From assembly GCF_027789125.1 (NCBI RefSeq), contig NZ_JAQFVF010000089.1, forward strand, positions 306,143-370,142: a DNA stretch of 64,000 nt, in the 5' to 3' direction. Position numbers and translations under genes: made by a program. Positions 24,545 to 32,964 of this stretch are shown piece by piece; the first letter of the stretch is position 1; each line of letters starts with the position of its first letter. The DNA comes from Paenibacillus aestuarii (GTDB lineage Bacteria; Bacillota; Bacilli; Paenibacillales; NBRC-103111). Below the pieces are notes generated by a model. It was given only the letters and a program-made list of their open reading frames with translations, ran no database searches and was not told where the DNA came from.

Positions 24545-25423
24545 ATGGATTTTGATAATATGACTTTGGATCAGTTCCAAAGACAATTCAATACAGAGGA
24601 TGCTTGCGCAGAACTTATTTACCGTTTCAAATGGCCCACTGGCTATTTTTGCCCACGCTGTAACCATAAGTATGCTTATCTTACCCAGACACGAAGACTC
24701 CCGCTTTACGAATGCATGAGCTGCCGCCACCAAACCTCTCTTACCACCGGAACAATGCTTGAAGGTAGCCGGACTCCGCTTCGTAAATGGCTTTTAGCCA
24801 TCTTTTTGCTCTCTCGGACAGATCAAGGGACAAATGCAGTTCAATTGGCTAGAGTTATCCAAGTGACTTATAAAACTGCCTGGCTAATGCTGCATAAAAT
24901 CCGCCAATCCTTGCATACAGCAGACAAACAAAACAAACTGACAGGAACTGTTCAAGTTAATTCAGCCGTCTATGGCCGTCCATACAATCCATCCGTACGC
25001 AAACATCCAAAAGAACACTTCCTGATTGTTGGTTCTAGTATCAACGAAATCGGCAATGCCAACATCTTAAAAATTCAATTAGTCCAATCAGACAATATTC
25101 AGTACCGTCGAATTACCCGCTTGGACATACTTACTTTTAATCAACTGCACATTGATTCTCAAGCAGCGAATATCGCATGTAACGTAGGTCTGTACAGCCC
25201 TAAACGTAAGCGTCCCCTAATGAAATATGCCTCCTTAGCAAGTAAATGGCTTAATCAAACCTTCCATGGCATCGGATTCAAGCATTTACAAATCTACCTT
25301 GACGAATTCTGTTATCGTTTTAACCTCACTCAGCTCCATCAACCTATTTTCAGAAATTTATTGAACCTGATTTTTTCACACACCAAAATCTATACTTCTC
25401 ACCCATTAAGCATGACCTCTTAA
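24545..25423 (+). CDS. IS1595-type transposase-like protein with altered catalytic core
   Basis: A 292-residue protein. The N-terminal zinc-ribbon of IS1595 transposases is intact (FCPRCNHKYAY...YECMSCRHQTSLTTGTMLEGSRTPLRKWLLAIFLLS, about residues 37-85), as is the C-terminal HLQIYLDEFCYRFN. Where active members have an Asp-Glu (VDExYxGG), this one reads QVNSAVYGRP, so the first catalytic Asp is replaced, and the region of the second Asp is unrecognisable. The frame is uninterrupted and has a strong AAAGGGAGGG site. It is either an inactive relic or a host-adopted protein. GC is lower than in neighbouring genes. Confidence 0.8.
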   Translation: MDFDNMTLDQFQRQFNTEDACAELIYRFKWPTGYFCPRCNHKYAYLTQTRRLPLYECMSCRHQTSLTTGTMLEGSRTPLRKWLLAIFLLSRTDQGTNAVQLARVIQVTYKTAWLMLHKIRQSLHTADKQNKLTGTVQVNSAVYGRPYNPSVRKHPKEHFLIVGSSINEIGNANILKIQLVQSDNIQYRRITRLDILTFNQLHIDSQAANIACNVGLYSPKRKRPLMKYASLASKWLNQTFHGIGFKHLQIYLDEFCYRFNLTQLHQPIFRNLLNLIFSHTKIYTSHPLSMTS

Positions 25424-25639
25424 TAGAGCACAAGTTTTTACTCGAACATTACTTTATCGCAGAACACTTTTTCAAGTTTGTAACCTTTTCCTGACACTTT
25501 ATGGCTTACTCTTTGCTCCTTTACGCTTTTTTCATTGCATCGAACAAGTAGCTTCATTATGTTCCAACAATCGAGTACAAGTTTTGGAACATTAGAGTTA
25601 AATCTTGAGTGAAATTGAGGGATTCTTTTGGAACCATTT

Positions 25640-26226
25640 TGAGATGCTGTTTGAGATGCCTCTTTCTGAGATCTTTCTGAGGTTCTTTCTGAGGTTCTTT
25701 CTGAGGATCATTGGACGTCTTTGATGGTTCTTTTGGAGGTTCTGTTGGTGGTTCTGTTGGTAGTTCTGTTATCGGTTCATCGATTGACCTTCTGATGGTT
25801 CTTGTGATGATTCTTTCGGTGGTTCTTTCGGTGGTTCTTTCGGTGTTCTTTCTGTGTTCTTTCGGTGGTTCTTTCGGTGTTCTTTCTGTGTTCTTTCTGT
25901 GGTTCTTTCTGAGGATCATTGGACGTCTTTGATGGTTCTGTTGATGGTTCTGTTGGTGGTTCTGTTGGTGGTTCAGTTGGTAGTTCTGTTGGTAGTTCTG
26001 TTGGTAGTTCTGTTGGTAGTTCTGTTGGTAGTTCTGTTATCGGTTCATCGATTGTCCTTCTGATGGTTCTTGTGATGGTTCTTGTGATGGTTCTTGTGAT
26101 GGTTCTTCTGATGGTTCTTGTGATGATTCTTTCGGTGGTTCATCCGGTGGTTCTTTCGGTGGTTCTTTCGGTGGTTCTTTCGGTGGTTCTTTTGACAGTT
26201 CTTTTGGTGATTCTCTTTGTGGTTCC
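25640..26226. repeat. Minisatellite with a 12-bp unit and higher-order structure
   Basis: Units such as GGTTCTGTTGGT, GGTTCTTTCGGT, AGTTCTGTTGGT and GGTTCTTGTGAT repeat about 45 times. A larger block is also duplicated: GGATCATTGGACGTCTTTG occurs near 25707 and 25913, and TTATCGGTTCATCGATTG near 25768 and 26037. All six frames give low-complexity products; none has a convincing start or conserved partner, so I do not call a gene. Bases 25424-25639 before it show no gene, and 26227-26456 after it show only the inverted repeat fragment at 26279. Confidence 0.85.
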
Positions 26227-26278
26227 TGCTTTTTATATTTTTTTATTAATCCATAACAGCTTTCTTTTGAACCATTTT

Positions 26279-26304
26279 CTGAGTCAAGGGGATAGTGGTG
26301 ATAA
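26279..26304 (-). repeat. Inverted fragment of the ~160-bp repeat
   Basis: The 26 bases are the reverse complement of the TTATCATCACTATCCCGTTGACTCAG part of the repeat at 23792-24370, split here as TTATCACCACTATC and CCCTTGACTCAG, with two mismatches. It lies on the far side of the transposase-like gene and the minisatellite. Confidence 0.65.
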
Positions 26305-26456
26305 GAGAATGAGGAAGATACAACTGTTCAATCAGATGGGATGCAAACTCATTATAAATACATTAACATAAGTACACTTGAACTTATAACGAAATTACTG
26401 TTAACTGGACAATACAATCTCAATCTCAATCTCAGGTAACCGGGGCCTACTACAAA

Positions 26457-26485
26457 CAAATAAAAAGAGAGGCATTATGCCTCTC
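26457..26485 (-). terminator. Terminator of the Gfo/Idh/MocA gene
   Basis: Minus-strand stem GAGAGGCA/TGCCTCTC followed by TTTTTATTT, directly after the stop codon. Confidence 0.85.
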
Positions 26486-27562
26486 CTATAAGTGAATTTC
26501 GACCTCGCGCTTAAGCAGGGATGAGCGAAGGATGCCATCAATAACAGCTTGGTTGCGGACAATAAGCTCACCTGGAATAGGTGCCGGTTTACCATCACGC
26601 ACTGCTTCGACGAAATCGCGAATTTTTTCGTGGAACAAATTTTTGTTGTGAGCGATTAAAGGTATCGCGCTTTCGGTATGATGGCCTTTAATATCGTGAT
26701 ACATCGTAATGGATCCAACTTTTCCATCAAAGACCCCGCTCCATGGCCCTGTACCGGCAGGAGTTACTTTCAATCCGGCATCCGTGCCCAGGAATAATGT
26801 CGGCCCGAGAGTATCCATATGCATGGCCCAAGAAATTTTAAAGTTTAGCACCAGATCACCCTCAAATCGAACCATAGCGACGCCAAAATCTTCAACGTCA
26901 AATCGGTTTGCCTCGGGATGGAATTTGGCATTCGTTCCAAAATGATTGGAACTGTATGCTGATACAGTAAGCGGTTTCGGATATCCCAGCGCGTTCAAAG
27001 CCATATCCAGCGAATAACAGCCAATATCGGCAATGGCGCCTGCGCCGGCAATCTCTTTACGGATAAAAGTGCCCCCTGGCATTCCGCGACGACGGCCTCC
27101 ACCTGTTTCCACATAATACACTTTGCCCAGCTCGCCAGATTGTACCAAATCCTGGATGAGCTTCATATTCGGATCATACCTGGGCTGAAAGCCGACATTG
27201 AGCATGTAGCCTGTTTTCTCCGCTGTTTGCGCCATCTCTACAGCTTCTTCCAGCGTAACTGACATCGGCTTCTCCAGCATTACATTCTTCCCTGCACGAA
27301 GGGCATCAATCGTGACCTGATAATGTGCTACATTCGGCGTACAAATGCTTACGCCGTCAAGTTCAAGCTCAAGCAATTGCCGGTAATCATCAAATGCACG
27401 TGCACCACTAAGTTCCCAATGATTGATAAATTGAGCCGCTTTACCCGGCACTGCATCAGCTACTGCTACAATCTCAACATCATTCAATTCGCGATAAGCT
27501 CTGACATGCGCGCCGGCAATTCCGCCGCCCCCGATAATACCAATTTTCAATTGCTTGCTCAT
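26486..27562 (-). CDS. Gfo/Idh/MocA-family oxidoreductase
   Basis: A 358-residue NAD(P)-dependent dehydrogenase of the glucose-fructose oxidoreductase family. The Rossmann motif GIIGGGGIAGAHVRAYREL lies near residue 8; the signature MLEKPMSVTLEEAVEM (catalytic Lys of EKP) near 95; AGAGAIADIGCYSLDMALNALG near 175. The start at 27562 has AGAGGG upstream. Members oxidise or epimerise sugars and inositols. It stands alone here, with no transporter beside it, so the substrate is open. A palindrome upstream may be its operator. Confidence 0.88.
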   Translation of the reverse strand: MSKQLKIGIIGGGGIAGAHVRAYRELNDVEIVAVADAVPGKAAQFINHWELSGARAFDDYRQLLELELDGVSICTPNVAHYQVTIDALRAGKNVMLEKPMSVTLEEAVEMAQTAEKTGYMLNVGFQPRYDPNMKLIQDLVQSGELGKVYYVETGGGRRRGMPGGTFIRKEIAGAGAIADIGCYSLDMALNALGYPKPLTVSAYSSNHFGTNAKFHPEANRFDVEDFGVAMVRFEGDLVLNFKISWAMHMDTLGPTLFLGTDAGLKVTPAGTGPWSGVFDGKVGSITMYHDIKGHHTESAIPLIAHNKNLFHEKIRDFVEAVRDGKPAPIPGELIVRNQAVIDGILRSSLLKREVEIHL

Positions 27563-27591
27563 ATCGGTTCCCTCTTTCCTGTATAACATTC

Positions 27592-27603
27592 GGACAACTG
27601 TCC
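27592..27603. promoter_or_regulatory. Palindrome upstream of the oxidoreductase
   Basis: GGACAACTGTCC is a perfect inverted repeat (GGACA/TGTCC, two-base centre) 30 bp before the start codon. Related half sites (AGGACAG, TTGGAC) lie 35-50 bp further upstream. Possibly an operator; the regulator is unknown. Confidence 0.3.
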
Positions 27604-27676
27604 TAACTGTAGCACAGGATTAGCTAATATTTTAGTCCAACATCAGGACAGTCGGTATCTAAAAATACGACATCAC

Positions 27677-27708
27677 CAAAAAAAGGCGGTCAGGACACGC
27701 CTGACCGA
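27677..27708 (-). terminator. Terminator of the large sensor kinase gene
   Basis: Minus-strand stem CGGTCAGG/CCTGACCG followed by CC and TTTTTTT. Confidence 0.85.
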
Positions 27709-27725
27709 CCGTTTTTGAAATTGGC

Positions 27726-30700
27726 TTATATCTGATGCAGAGGCAGAGAGAATGAAATGCTGCAACCTTGGCCCAAACGGCTCTCCGCCCAAATTTGGCC
27801 GCCGTGATATTGCACGATTTCTTTGGCGATGGCCAGGCCTAGGCCGCTTCCCTCTTTGGTGCTTCGGGATTTGGAAGCTTTGTAGAAGCGTTCGAAAATA
27901 TGAGGCAAGTCCTCCTCGCTTATCCCGACACCCGAATCGGTAACACGGATAATAAGTTCGCTGGGAACGCCGGCGATTCGCACATTTACGTCAATGCTGC
28001 CACCTTTAGGCGTATATTTGATGGCATTGTAGACGAGATTGGCATAGACCTGTTCTATGCGGTCTGAATCGATAGTCAGCAGCATATTTTCGCCTTCCTC
28101 GATCTCCATATTCAACGTATAAGTGATGCCAGCATTTGCTGTATCCAGCTCATACTTGGCAAAAAGCTGGCGTACCATCGCTCCGCAAGTTGTAGATGTA
28201 AGTTGAAAATGAAACTGCTTCGTTTCCATTCTGCTGAGCTGATATAAGTCCGTAATTAAGCGCTGAATGCCCACGATCCGCATATGCACAACGGACAAAT
28301 ATTTTCTCTGATCCTCTGGCTTATTAATAACGCCGTCTAGAATAGCTTCAACATAGCCCTGAATCGATGTCAATGGCGTTCCAAGGTCGTGCGAGATGTT
28401 GGAAAGCAAGTCGCGTCGCGACGTCTCCATCAGTGTCAGCTCATTGGTGCGTTCCCTGACCTTGGACTCCAGATCGTTATACAAGCGCGCATTTTCGATG
28501 GAAATGGCCGCCTGGGCAGACAGCAGCTTGATGACATCGAGCCTTTCTGAAGTAAAGGCGTTGCGGATCAAATTATTTTCCAGATAAAGCACGCCGACCA
28601 AATTCCCTTGATGCAAAATCGGTTCACAGAAGATCGACTTGCTCTCCTGCTGACGGATATATGGATCATGAGTGAAGAAACCCTTGTTGGACGCATCATC
28701 GAGTACGACACCTTCCTTCATGCGCGCCACATACTGAATGACCGGCACAGGAAGGTCCACTCTTTTTTCCAATGGAATGGACTTCACGATACAGACCTGT
28801 TTGCCGTCGCGGACGAGGGATTCTGTCCGCATTTCCGCCTCGACAAACAGACTGTCCTTGTCTTTAAGAACCAGAATACAACGTTCAGCTCCGGATGAGA
28901 AAGTCACAATTTCCAGGAGACGTTTCAACAGTTGCTCCAGATTGACCTCACCGGACAGGGAGCGCGATGTGTTCATGATAGTCATGAAATCCAGCGCTTG
29001 TAGCGAATAATCGCTGATTTTAGTCGTGGTCCATTCCTGCGCTTCTTTGAGCGATGACAAGTAATGCGGGTATCTCAGCTTGAGCTCCTCTGCTTTGCCC
29101 TTCGCACCCCAACTTACATAGCCATAGTAGGCGTCGGTCAAATAAGTTTTGGCAATCTTATCTCGCAGGGCATCACTATACAGCTTGGCCGCAAGTTCGC
29201 AAGCCAGCGCTTCATGTTGGATAAAGCCATTTAACCGTGCCTGGCGGATGGATGCCTCATAGTTCTGCTCCGCTTTCTGGAAATGGCCGTTTGCCCGATT
29301 CCAATCAGCGTGCAGCAGAAGGCTGAGATGCAAGTAGTTCTCTGGGCAATTGGCAGCCCACTTGTCCATTTTGCGCAACATTTTCAACATGATCTTGCGG
29401 TATTGCATTTGCTCGGCCGATGCTGCTTGTTTATAAAGCGCAGAAATGGAGAGCCCGTAAAATAAATATTGCTCAGGGATATGCAAAAGTCCAAACGAGA
29501 CATCTTTCATCGCGTCAGCTTTTCGTCCCATTTCCAAGGCTTCGGCGTATTGGCCGAACATGAAATATAGCATCATTTTTTTGATGTAATACACATGCAA
29601 AATAACTTGGTTGGAGTGAACTTCCAGCTTTTTGAGGAAACGTTCCTCTTCTTCTTCGTCTTTACCGATAACGAGCAAGTTGGAGGATTGCCCTTCCATA
29701 TTATGCACAACCATCCGAAGCAGCTCCAGCATCAGAAGCGTATCATGATGGTTCGTCTGCTCCAAAATCCTGTAGTGCTTGTTCAAATCTTCATAAACTT
29801 CGGTCAATGGAGCTCCTTGGAAATCTTTGACCAAAACCTGGTATGTCAGTGCGTAGCCAGCGAAGACGATATCTCCATCCTCAATCCCGCTTCGGAACGA
29901 ATTGCGGAGATGCTCCATGCACACTTGCATTGGCTTTACCCACGAACTGACAAAGAGTCCGAAGGAGAAGTGGCTTTTGCTGCGGTATTGATGCGACTGG
30001 AAGCGCTGATTCATGCGATCCCCCAGCAATCCATACTGGTAGCCTCGCTTATAATCGCCGAAACCGGAGCCGAGAATTAGCCCGTAAGAGCCGTAGACGT
30101 AAGACATTACCGCTGAGTTTCCATATTTTAACGAATACTGGGTCATGATGAACATAAACAGTACAAAAAGATTCGTATTCGTAAAATAGCTGGCGACAGC
30201 CGAGCTCATCATAAGGCCCATCAATTTAAGCTTATATTCGTCTTCCATCAGCGGCATCTCGTAGAGATTGTCTGTTGTTTTGCGGCCAATCAACATTTTT
30301 ACTTTTAGAAACTCTTTTAAAATATGAAAGCTGGTCGGGGCAAGCGGAAGTCGAAAGCCATGCTCGGCGAGAGCTGCCAGCCCCACTTCGACCGCTTTAT
30401 TCTGCTTCCCTACATTTGTATACAAAACGACTTGCAAATTGTAGATCTCCAGCTTCCACGCATTCGTCGTCGCGTCTTCCAGCAATAGCTGGTAAGCATT
30501 TTCCGCTTCATCCGCTTGACCATTTAAATAGAGCACCTCAGCCTTCTCCAAACGTACGGTGAAACTGAGGTCACTGTTCTCCAGCTTATCGGTTTCTTCT
30601 AAAATTTTCTCCGCATAATCGTAATATTCCAAAGCGGAGTGATAAGCGTTCGAAGCCTTCGCTTTTCGGCCGGCGGCCAAATTGAGCTCCATTTGCTGCA

Positions 30701-32930
30701 TCAATTGCTCTTGCTCTGTCAGCAATTCTGAGCCGATATTCAAATGGTAAACGATCTCGAACAGACGTTGCCCGACCTGGTAATCGGATAATTGCTGCAG
30801 AAGCTTATGTGCAATGTTCAAGTGCATTTGCGGCAGGCTCGCTAAGTCCAAAGCGGCATATATCGATTCTTGGATCGAATCGTGGGCGAACACGAAACGG
30901 ATGTCTTGTGCAGCCGAATCCTCAGGCATACCGCTAAAAAATTTGTAGCCGGAGCCTTGCGGATAAATAAGCCCCGTCTGAATCGGCGCCTCCAAATTCT
31001 GTAAAATATCCACAAATGGCATACCGGACACCATGCCCAGCATTTCCAAATCAAACGAGACACCTAAGCATGCAGCCAATCTTAATACAGTTTGCGATTG
31101 CGCAGGCAGGCGGCTGAGCTTTTCTGCCAAGAGAAACATCAGATTGCCGGTAATCCGCAGCTTTTGAATTTCCTCTGTGTCCCATTTCCAACGCTTTTCT
31201 TCGTAGCTGAAGGAAACAAGGCTTTGCTCATGCAAGGCAGAGAGAAACTGCTTGACAAAAAACGGGTTGCCGTTCGTTTTATCCAAAACAAGCGCAGACA
31301 ACTCTTCGACATGGTCGGTCTCCATTTTTAAGGCATCGGCGATGAGCCGCTGTGCAGCATCTATCGGCAAGGGGCTCAAGCGGATACTTTCCGCCGTGAG
31401 TCTGGCCGGCAGTCTCTCCATCATGAGCCAAGGAGCCGCATACGAGCTCTGTTCATTACGGTTGCGCGAGGCGCCGATGAACAAGAAACGCTGCATATGT
31501 GTGTCCCCAAGCAGCACTTCCAGGAAATGCAGCGTCCCGGAGTCCGCCCACTGCAGGTCATCCAAGAACAGAACGATCGGCCGCCCTTTGACGGCAAAGA
31601 CGATCAGAAATTGTTGCAGCAAATAGTGCAGCCGGTTCTGTGTCTCTTGCGGCGGCAGCGCCTTCGCCTCCGGCTGCTCGCCGATCAGCAGCTGCAGCTC
31701 GGGAATGAGATCGCTCAGTACCCGGCCGCTCGTGCCTAGAACCTGAAGCAGCTGTTCGCGATACTTCGCGACCTGCTCGTCCTTCTCCGTCAGCAGCTGA
31801 CGGACCAGCTGCCCGAGTGCCCGGGAGAGCGCATGATAAGAAATATGCTGCTTGTTCGGCTCAAAGCGAGCGGATAAATACCATCCGTTATCGTTCATGA
31901 TGGTTTTCATCGCTTCAGCGATCAAGAACGACTTGCCCGAACCGGACTCTCCGGTCACCCAAACCGCTTCCAGCGAGCCTTGCACGGTGCGCTGGTACAC
32001 TTGTAGCATCCTTTCAATCTCGCGCTCCCGCCCGTACAAGCCCTGCGGAATCTGGAACATGTCCGTCATATCTGACTGTCCGATCAGGAACGGCTCCATT
32101 TGGCCGTTATGTTCCAGCATAGACAAACAGCGCTCCAAATCCTGAATGATCCCATAGGCGCTCTGGTAGCGATCCTCGGCATTTTTGGCCAGCAGCTTCA
32201 TGACGATGTCGGATAAAGGCTTAGGAATCCCCATCCGCAAACTTTCCGGCGGTGCCGGTGTGACCGCAAAATGGCAGTGAATCAACTCGACGGAGTCCTC
32301 AGTCGGGAAGGGAAGCCGGCCGGTAAGCATTTCGTAAAAAGTAACGCCCAACGAATAGTAATCCGTCCGATAATCAATCATCCGATTCATCCGGCCCGTC
32401 TGCTCCGGTGACATGTAGCTCAGCGTTCCCTCAAGCATCGAGGGATCCAACATCTCCTGCCGCTCCCGGGTGAACGAGGAAATACTGAAATCGGCGATCT
32501 TCATAATATTTTTTTCCGGATTAATAATGATGTTGCTCGGTTTAATATCTTTATGGATGACAAAACGTTGATGAATATCGCCGATTACTTTGACCAACTG
32601 GATTGCAGCGATTAAAAACGTATGCAGAGACTGGCGGAATACTGGAAAATACGCCGATAAAGTTTCCCCATCGAAGTCCTCCAACACCAGCGCTACACCG
32701 TTCTGATGCTTTAAAATCTCTATCGGGCGCACGATTCCATGAATTTCCAGAAGCTTGCCGATTTCATATTCCCGCTTCAGTCTGGAGACATCCGAAGGAA
32801 TCGGAAATTCGGAGCGGAGCATCTTAATAATGACTTTTTCCTTCGTTCGCCGATGCGCAGCACGGTAGAGCACATTTCGCTCGCCCTGATAAATTTGTCG
32901 GATCACATCGTAGTCGGGCAATGAAAACAT
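27726..32930 (-). CDS. Ser/Thr kinase - AAA ATPase - GAF - histidine kinase fusion
   Basis: A 1734-residue cytoplasmic signalling protein. A Ser/Thr kinase domain occupies about residues 1-270 (VIIKML Lys near 34, HKDIKPSN near 123, IADFS near 143 where most kinases have DFG, MSPEQTGR). An AAA/NTPase module follows (Walker A GESGSGKS near 327, Walker B VLFLDDLQWAD near 455), then a long helical TPR-like region. A GAF domain lies at about 1330-1475, and a histidine kinase at the end (SHDLGTPL near 1511, NAIKYT, DSGVGI, GSGLGLAI near 1697). No membrane segment. No response regulator is adjacent. It is 34 bp downstream of the FAD oxidoreductase gene. Confidence 0.92.
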   Translation of the reverse strand: MFSLPDYDVIRQIYQGERNVLYRAAHRRTKEKVIIKMLRSEFPIPSDVSRLKREYEIGKLLEIHGIVRPIEILKHQNGVALVLEDFDGETLSAYFPVFRQSLHTFLIAAIQLVKVIGDIHQRFVIHKDIKPSNIIINPEKNIMKIADFSISSFTRERQEMLDPSMLEGTLSYMSPEQTGRMNRMIDYRTDYYSLGVTFYEMLTGRLPFPTEDSVELIHCHFAVTPAPPESLRMGIPKPLSDIVMKLLAKNAEDRYQSAYGIIQDLERCLSMLEHNGQMEPFLIGQSDMTDMFQIPQGLYGREREIERMLQVYQRTVQGSLEAVWVTGESGSGKSFLIAEAMKTIMNDNGWYLSARFEPNKQHISYHALSRALGQLVRQLLTEKDEQVAKYREQLLQVLGTSGRVLSDLIPELQLLIGEQPEAKALPPQETQNRLHYLLQQFLIVFAVKGRPIVLFLDDLQWADSGTLHFLEVLLGDTHMQRFLFIGASRNRNEQSSYAAPWLMMERLPARLTAESIRLSPLPIDAAQRLIADALKMETDHVEELSALVLDKTNGNPFFVKQFLSALHEQSLVSFSYEEKRWKWDTEEIQKLRITGNLMFLLAEKLSRLPAQSQTVLRLAACLGVSFDLEMLGMVSGMPFVDILQNLEAPIQTGLIYPQGSGYKFFSGMPEDSAAQDIRFVFAHDSIQESIYAALDLASLPQMHLNIAHKLLQQLSDYQVGQRLFEIVYHLNIGSELLTEQEQLMQQMELNLAAGRKAKASNAYHSALEYYDYAEKILEETDKLENSDLSFTVRLEKAEVLYLNGQADEAENAYQLLLEDATTNAWKLEIYNLQVVLYTNVGKQNKAVEVGLAALAEHGFRLPLAPTSFHILKEFLKVKMLIGRKTTDNLYEMPLMEDEYKLKLMGLMMSSAVASYFTNTNLFVLFMFIMTQYSLKYGNSAVMSYVYGSYGLILGSGFGDYKRGYQYGLLGDRMNQRFQSHQYRSKSHFSFGLFVSSWVKPMQVCMEHLRNSFRSGIEDGDIVFAGYALTYQVLVKDFQGAPLTEVYEDLNKHYRILEQTNHHDTLLMLELLRMVVHNMEGQSSNLLVIGKDEEEEERFLKKLEVHSNQVILHVYYIKKMMLYFMFGQYAEALEMGRKADAMKDVSFGLLHIPEQYLFYGLSISALYKQAASAEQMQYRKIMLKMLRKMDKWAANCPENYLHLSLLLHADWNRANGHFQKAEQNYEASIRQARLNGFIQHEALACELAAKLYSDALRDKIAKTYLTDAYYGYVSWGAKGKAEELKLRYPHYLSSLKEAQEWTTTKISDYSLQALDFMTIMNTSRSLSGEVNLEQLLKRLLEIVTFSSGAERCILVLKDKDSLFVEAEMRTESLVRDGKQVCIVKSIPLEKRVDLPVPVIQYVARMKEGVVLDDASNKGFFTHDPYIRQQESKSIFCEPILHQGNLVGVLYLENNLIRNAFTSERLDVIKLLSAQAAISIENARLYNDLESKVRERTNELTLMETSRRDLLSNISHDLGTPLTSIQGYVEAILDGVINKPEDQRKYLSVVHMRIVGIQRLITDLYQLSRMETKQFHFQLTSTTCGAMVRQLFAKYELDTANAGITYTLNMEIEEGENMLLTIDSDRIEQVYANLVYNAIKYTPKGGSIDVNVRIAGVPSELIIRVTDSGVGISEEDLPHIFERFYKASKSRSTKEGSGLGLAIAKEIVQYHGGQIWAESRLGQGCSISFSLPLHQI

Positions 32931-32964
32931 GTTGTTCCTCCTAAAAAGTTGCTAGCCGTGTCCT

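Noticed and set aside
24506..25451. TAATGTTCG (24506-24514) and CGAACATTA (25443-25451) as ends of an insertion sequence
   Set aside because: Only 9 bp, no target duplication and not like usual IS1595 ends; the left copy is better explained as part of a LexA-like box.
25557..26371. Repeat-coded frames on both strands (Thr/Glu/Pro/Lys-rich and Gly/Ser/Val-rich)
   Set aside because: They come from the 12-bp minisatellite, lack convincing starts and show nothing outside low complexity.
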